Origin: Deltaproteobacteria bacterium
GTDB taxonomy: Bacteria > Myxococcota_A > UBA9160 > JAFDDA01
Length of the DNA stretch: 55,021 nucleotides
Assembly (NCBI GenBank): GCA_019311105.1
Contig: JAFDDA010000003.1
Span: forward strand, 1 to 55,021
Direction: 5' to 3'
The position numbers and the translations under genes are program-made. Positions within the stretch are counted from its first letter, which is position 1, and every line of letters begins with the position of its first letter. This document shows, in pieces, positions 50,942 through 55,021 of the stretch. The notes under the pieces are model-generated. The model did no database searches and was not told where the DNA came from. It saw only the letters and a program-made list of their open reading frames with translations.

Positions 50942-52755
50942 CGCTCCTTCATGAAGGCGAACATGCCCTCCGCCGCGCTCGGGCTCTTCTCGACGAGACC
51001 GAGCAGCCGTTCTCGCGAGATCGCGTAGGCAACGAGGTGCTCCGTCGCGACCACCGTTGCCGAGCGGGCCTCGTTCATCAGCGGCCCGCGCTCGCCCACC
51101 ACGTCGTTCTCGTCGACCTCGTTCACCTTCTTCCCGTCGATGAAAACGTCGGCCTCGCCTTCGACGATCACGTAGCAGTCGAGGGATTCGGCTCCCTCCA
51201 CGGTCAAGCGATCGCCGGGTTCGAAGCTGATCGGGTAGGCGGTGACGGCGAGCTCCTGGATCTCGTCCGGGCTGCAGCTCTGGAAGAGGTTGCAACGCGC
51301 GAGCTGTACGATCGTGGCCACCAGCTCGGGCCCGCTGCGAACCCACCCCTGGGCCTCGCCGGCGGCGTCGCCTTCGACCTTGGAGCGCAGGGCATTGCGC
51401 CAGAGACTGTCGTCGGCGCCGGGCCGCGGCCGTGCGGCACGCGGGTCGCTCGCTGCATCGCTCGCGGTGCCCGCGGGCACCGCGAGCGCCGCCGCCGGTT
51501 GCGCGACCGCGGCCTTGCGGGTTCCGCGGTCTGCGACATGGCAACGGAGCTCCAGGGATTCGGGGCCGCGCAGGATCAAGCGATCGCGGAAGCGCGGCGC
51601 GTCGCCCGCGAGCTCGATCTCGTCGAACCGTTCGAGCAGCTCGCGGAAGGTGATCTCGATCTCCGCCTTGGCCAACTGCGAGCCGAGACAGAAGTGGATC
51701 CCGCCGCCGAAGGAGAGCGGTAGGAACTTCTCGCGCGTGACGTCGAAGGTGTCGGGGTTCGCGAACTCGTCCGGGTCGTGGTTGCCGGCTCCCAGCAGGC
51801 CCAGCACCGTCTCGCCGGCGGGGATCTTCACCCCGCCGATCTCGGCCTCGTCCATGGTGAAGCGCGACACGGCTTGTGCGGTTCCGTCGTAGCGGAGTGC
51901 CTCGTCCGGCAGCCGCGGGAAACGCTCGGGCTCGGCCCGGAGCAGGGCGATCTGGTCCGGGTGCTGGAGCAGGCCCCACATCGTGTTGCCGATCAGGTTG
52001 GTCGTGGTCTCGAAGCCCGCCGCGAAGAGCAGGAAGGCCATGCGCGAGATCTCGTCGTCGTCGAGGGGGTCGTCGTCGCCCTGGATGAGCTGGGAGAGCA
52101 CGCCGTCGTCGGGTCGCTTGCGCTTCTCTTCGATGAGGTCGCCGAAGTAGGCGCGGATGGTTGCGTCGGCGGCGTCGGCGCGGGCGAGCATCTCGGGCGT
52201 CGGCTTGAGCTCGAAGATGGCGACGAGGTCGGCAACGAGTTGCCGGAACTGGGGTCGATCCGCGGGCGGAACGCCGAGGATCTCGCCGATCACCGCGACG
52301 GGCAGGGGGAAGGCAACCGCCTCCATCAGGTCGCCACCGCCCGCCTCACCGTAGGGGACGAGCAACTCTTCGACGGTGGTCTCGATGCTCGCGCGCAAGC
52401 CGTCGATCGCGCGCTTCTTGAACGCACCGATCACGCGCCGGCGAAGGCGCGTGTGGGCCGCGCCGTCGATGTTGAGGATGGAGAATTCCTGATTCGTCAC
52501 CGCCGGGTGCTGGCGCCACTTGGGTCCGATGGTCGTTTCCATCTGATGACTGAAGTTCTTGCCGAAGCGCGGGTCGCGCAGCATGGCCGCGATGTCGTCG
52601 TAGCGCGTCAGGAACCACATCCCGAGCGAGCTGCGATGGACGGGCTCGACGGCGCGGAGCTCGTGGTAGAGCGGGTAGGGGTCGCGGCGTCCTTCGGACG
52701 TATCGAACAAGCGGACGCCGATGGCGTCGGCAGCTTCGTTGGCATTCCGGGACAT
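50929..52755 (-). CDS. Cytochrome P450 fused to a C-terminal cyclic-nucleotide-binding domain
   Basis: A 608-residue two-domain protein. Residues 1-410 are a complete soluble bacterial P450: I-helix AGFETTT (246-252), EALR as the ExxR pair (285-288), and the haem loop FGGGIHFCLG with Cys356 as thiolate ligand. An Ala/Pro/Arg-rich linker (about 410-470) leads to a cNMP-binding domain (about 483-600): FEPGDRLTVEG, CYVIVEGEADVFIDG and a phosphate cassette with VGERGPL (Glu555) and EARSATVVA (Arg564). The retained Glu and Arg suggest real cAMP or cGMP binding. No ferredoxin or reductase gene is near. The substrate is unknown. Such a fusion is rare as far as I know. Confidence 0.93.
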   Translation of the reverse strand: MSRNANEAADAIGVRLFDTSEGRRDPYPLYHELRAVEPVHRSSLGMWFLTRYDDIAAMLRDPRFGKNFSHQMETTIGPKWRQHPAVTNQEFSILNIDGAAHTRLRRRVIGAFKKRAIDGLRASIETTVEELLVPYGEAGGGDLMEAVAFPLPVAVIGEILGVPPADRPQFRQLVADLVAIFELKPTPEMLARADAADATIRAYFGDLIEEKRKRPDDGVLSQLIQGDDDPLDDDEISRMAFLLFAAGFETTTNLIGNTMWGLLQHPDQIALLRAEPERFPRLPDEALRYDGTAQAVSRFTMDEAEIGGVKIPAGETVLGLLGAGNHDPDEFANPDTFDVTREKFLPLSFGGGIHFCLGSQLAKAEIEITFRELLERFDEIELAGDAPRFRDRLILRGPESLELRCHVADRGTRKAAVAQPAAALAVPAGTASDAASDPRAARPRPGADDSLWRNALRSKVEGDAAGEAQGWVRSGPELVATIVQLARCNLFQSCSPDEIQELAVTAYPISFEPGDRLTVEGAESLDCYVIVEGEADVFIDGKKVNEVDENDVVGERGPLMNEARSATVVATEHLVAYAISRERLLGLVEKSPSAAEGMFAFMKERYGA

Positions 52756-52844
52756 GGCGGCTCCTCCAAGAGGCTCGCCATTCTACGCGGATCTTCCGTC
52801 GAATCCCCACAAAGGGAGGAGAGGACCGTGGGTTCCCACTCGGC

Positions 52845-54767
52845 TCAGCCGACGATGTTCACCAAACGGCCCGGGACGACGATCACCTTCTTCGGTGCCC
52901 GGCCCTCGAGGAACTTCTGCACCTTCTCCGATGCGAGCGCCGCGGCCTCGATCTCGTCGTTGGCTGCATCGGCCGGCACCTGGATCTCATCACGACGCTT
53001 GCCGTTCACCTGGACCGCGAGGGTCACGGTGTCATCGACGAGCAAGGCCGGGTCTGCCACGGGCCACGGTTCATACGCCAGGCTCGCGGTGTGGCCGAGC
53101 TTGCTCCACAGCTCCTCGGCGACATGGGGCGCCATCGGGGAGAGCATCAGCACGAACGTCTCGGCGAGGCCGCGTGTCCAGGGGTCGCTCTTCCCCGCGT
53201 CGCGGAGCAGGACCATGAGCTTCGAGATCGCGGTGTTGTAACCCATCTCTTCGAAGTCGCGGGTGACGCCGTCGATGGTCTTGGCGAGCAGCCGCTGTTG
53301 GGTCTCACTCCCCGGCCCGTCGGGCAGATCGCGCAGCGGCTCGCCCGGGGCGTCTTCATCCACGAAGGCCCGCCACGTCCGCTGCAGGAATCGGTAGACG
53401 CCTTGGATGCCTTCCGTCGACCAGGGCGCTCCCTTTTCGAGGGGGCCCATGAACATCTCGTAGAGCCGGGTCGCGTCGGCGCCGACTTCGGCCACGACGT
53501 CGTCGGGGGAGAGCACGTTGCCGCGGCTCTTCGACATCTTCTCCGAGACCTCCTCGAGGGGGAGGTCGTCGATCGTCGGGTGGAGCGGCGCGCCGTCGGT
53601 GTCGAAACGCACGTCGGCCAGGTGGATGTATCGCGCCTTCACTTCGGCACCGGTCGGGGTGGCCACGGCACGCTCGGTCTCGACGCGCACCTGGGAGGCG
53701 GGGTAGGGCTTGGTCGCAAAGCCCGGGTCGTCCGCGAGGTTGTCGTCGTAGTAGCGGTAGCTGTAGCCCTGGACCATGCCCTGGTTGACGAGGCGCTGGA
53801 AGGGCTCCTTCGTGTGCACGTGGCCGAGGTCGTACAGGACCTTGTGCCAGAAGCGCGCATACAAGAGGTGGAGCACCGCGTGCTCGGCGCCGCCGACGTA
53901 GAGGTCGACGGGCATCCAATATTGCTCCGCCTCCTTCGACCACGCCTGGCCCTCGTTCAGCGGGTCGCAGAAGCGGAGGTAGTACCAACAGCTGCCGGCC
54001 CACTGGGGCATGGTGTTCGAGTCGTGCTTCCCGCTCTGGCCGGTTTCCGTGTCGGTGGCGGCAATCCACTCGGGGACGCGCGCGAGGGGGGAGCGGAAGT
54101 CGCCCGTCGGTTTGTATTCGTCGAGCTCGGGGAGCAGCAGCGGCAGTTCGTCGAGGGGCAAGAGCTTCGTCGTGCCGTCATCGAGGTGGATCAGCGGGAA
54201 GGGCTCCCCCCAATAGCGTTGTCGGCTGAAGAGCCAGTCGCGCAGCTTGTAGGTCACCTGGGCTTCGCCGCGTTCGTTCTCGACGAGCCAGCCGATCATG
54301 CGCCGCTTGGCCTCGGGGGTTGCGAGGCCGTCGAGGAACTGGGAGTTCACGGCATCGCCGTCGCCCGTCCAGGCGGCCTCCGTGATGTCGCCCCCGGCGA
54401 CGACTTCGACGATCGGCAGCTCAAACGCTCGCGCGAAGGCCCAGTCCCGTTCGTCGTGGCCGGGCACCGCCATGATGGCCCCCGTTCCGTAGGTCGCGAG
54501 GACGTAGTCGGCGATCCAGATAGGGATCTCGTCGCCGGTCACCGGGTGGACGGCGCTTGCGCCGGTGAAGACGCCCGTCTTCTCGCCGACGTCCGCCGTT
54601 CGAAGACGCTCACTGCGGTGTTGTGCGGTCTGAACGTAGGCTTCGATGGCGGTTCGCTGGGCATCGGTCGTGATCGTCGCGACCAGCGGATGCTCGGGCG
54701 CGAGCACCATGTAGGTTGCCCCGAGCAACGTGTCGGGCCGCGTGGTGAAGACCTCGATGGCCTGCCC
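52845..54767 (-). CDS. leuS: Leucyl-tRNA synthetase, part downstream of a frame break
   Basis: About 640 C-terminal residues of class I leucyl-tRNA synthetase. Visible parts are the CP1 editing domain ([25 protein letters not shown] in pattern, [17 protein letters not shown] in pattern), the catalytic fold continuation ([29 protein letters not shown] in pattern), the KMSKS loop in [11 protein letters not shown], the anticodon-binding helices and the C-terminal domain ([11 protein letters not shown]). The frame is open to 54863, but leuS similarity stops at about 54766, where the preceding leuS sequence continues in another frame. This could be an assembly fault, a deletion, or a real pseudogene. 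Confidence 0.9.
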   Translation of the reverse strand, partial: GQAIEVFTTRPDTLLGATYMVLAPEHPLVATITTDAQRTAIEAYVQTAQHRSERLRTADVGEKTGVFTGASAVHPVTGDEIPIWIADYVLATYGTGAIMAVPGHDERDWAFARAFELPIVEVVAGGDITEAAWTGDGDAVNSQFLDGLATPEAKRRMIGWLVENERGEAQVTYKLRDWLFSRQRYWGEPFPLIHLDDGTTKLLPLDELPLLLPELDEYKPTGDFRSPLARVPEWIAATDTETGQSGKHDSNTMPQWAGSCWYYLRFCDPLNEGQAWSKEAEQYWMPVDLYVGGAEHAVLHLLYARFWHKVLYDLGHVHTKEPFQRLVNQGMVQGYSYRYYDDNLADDPGFATKPYPASQVRVETERAVATPTGAEVKARYIHLADVRFDTDGAPLHPTIDDLPLEEVSEKMSKSRGNVLSPDDVVAEVGADATRLYEMFMGPLEKGAPWSTEGIQGVYRFLQRTWRAFVDEDAPGEPLRDLPDGPGSETQQRLLAKTIDGVTRDFEEMGYNTAISKLMVLLRDAGKSDPWTRGLAETFVLMLSPMAPHVAEELWSKLGHTASLAYEPWPVADPALLVDDTVTLAVQVNGKRRDEIQVPADAANDEIEAAALASEKVQKFLEGRAPKKVIVVPGRLVNIVG

Positions 54768-55021
54768 CAGTCGCGCTGCATCTTCTTGATGGCTTCGGGC
54801 CAGTCGAGGCCTTCGAGGTCCTCGATCAGGCGGTCCGCATAGCGCGTGATGCGCAGCATCCACTGCCGCATCGGCCGCCGTTCGACCGGGTGCCCGCCGA
54901 CTTCACTCTTGCCGTCTATCACCTCTTCGTTCGCCAGCACGGTCCCGAGCTCGGGACACCAGTTCACGGGCACCTCGGCCTCGTAGGCGAGCCCGCGCTC
55001 GTGGAGCTGTTGGAAGATCCA
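54767..55021 (-). pseudogene. leuS: Leucyl-tRNA synthetase, upstream segment, out of frame with the rest
   Basis: Eighty-five codons of leuS that run off the right edge: [23 protein letters not shown] in pattern, [20 protein letters not shown] in pattern, [15 protein letters not shown] and IKKMQRDW. This is the normal region just before the CP1 editing domain. Family members continue with IGRSEG plus roughly 15 more residues before the VFTTRPD strand. Here W is followed almost directly by a sequence that yields [11 protein letters not shown] only after a frame change. The HIGH motif would lie outside the window. Confidence 0.85.

Overview
The window is about 55 kb of GC-rich, gene-dense bacterial chromosome. 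GTG and TTG starts, 4-base ATGA/GTGA overlaps and long antisense shadow frames are common, as expected at high GC. Several genes show a Gram-negative, aerobic cell: a heptose-1-phosphate adenylyltransferase, an AsmA-like envelope protein, a lipid A biosynthesis N-domain protein, many Sec and lipoprotein signals, and a haem-copper oxidase operon. The small XRE regulator before a GAF-type ptsP, the MoxR/Bat cluster and the dockerin/FG-GAP secreted protease point to the former Deltaproteobacteria (Myxococcota or a related uncultured lineage). This placement is inference from gene style; no rRNA or tRNA gene was seen.

Layout. 1-2166 (+): the end of a PLP-dependent aminotransferase/MocR-type protein, then pdxS-pdxT (vitamin B6). 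2167-2274: a palindromic element whose second copy, inverted, lies at 17739-17842. 2411-5189 (+): rpsF (long Ala/Glu tail), rplI, dnaB, with rpsR missing between rpsF and rplI. 5104-8733 (+): LD-carboxypeptidase, SxxK serine hydrolase and Mpl, a probable peptidoglycan-recycling unit. 8730-13049: thiD, a secreted phosphodiesterase, a secreted beta-rich protein, a small membrane protein and Mrp. 13107-17294 (-): a 1395-residue secreted subtilase. 17454-21638: a lipid A N-domain protein, SDR, cysE-like acetyltransferase, PGPGW protein, alpha/beta hydrolase, a secreted protein with a paralogue at 49797, and a VOC protein. 21891-26324 (-): ntrB-like kinase, ntrC-like regulator, thiE and a CNT permease. 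26449-28283 (+): moeA-mobA. 28294-29309 (-): an orphan response regulator and a degenerate receiver. 29474-36347 (-): moxR, DUF58, BatD-like lipoprotein, batA, a batB-batC fusion and batD. 36384-39672 (-): hldE adenylyltransferase domain and AsmA-like protein. 40097-42915 (+): XRE regulator and ptsP. 43048-50189 (+): ctaB, DUF420, dihaem cytochrome c, a 34-residue membrane peptide, coxB, coxA, two subunit III-like proteins, subunit IV and two small exported proteins. 50315-52755: uracil-DNA glycosylase family protein and a cytochrome P450 fused to a cyclic-nucleotide-binding domain. 52845-55021 (-): leuS, broken near 54766.

How they work together. PdxST makes PLP, the cofactor of the aminotransferase beside it. 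LdcA and Mpl are successive steps in murein tripeptide reuse. CtaB makes haem O for the CoxA family, and the dihaem cytochrome is the likely electron donor. MoeA and MobA act late in molybdenum cofactor synthesis. The MoxR/Bat genes form the usual AAA-chaperone plus VWA/TPR envelope system.

Most unusual items: the P450-cNMP-binding fusion (50929-52755); the CNT permease with a changed nucleobase pocket coupled to thiE; the subtilase with Asp at the oxyanion-hole position; the covarying inverted-repeat pair; two diverged secreted paralogues 28 kb apart; and the broken leuS.
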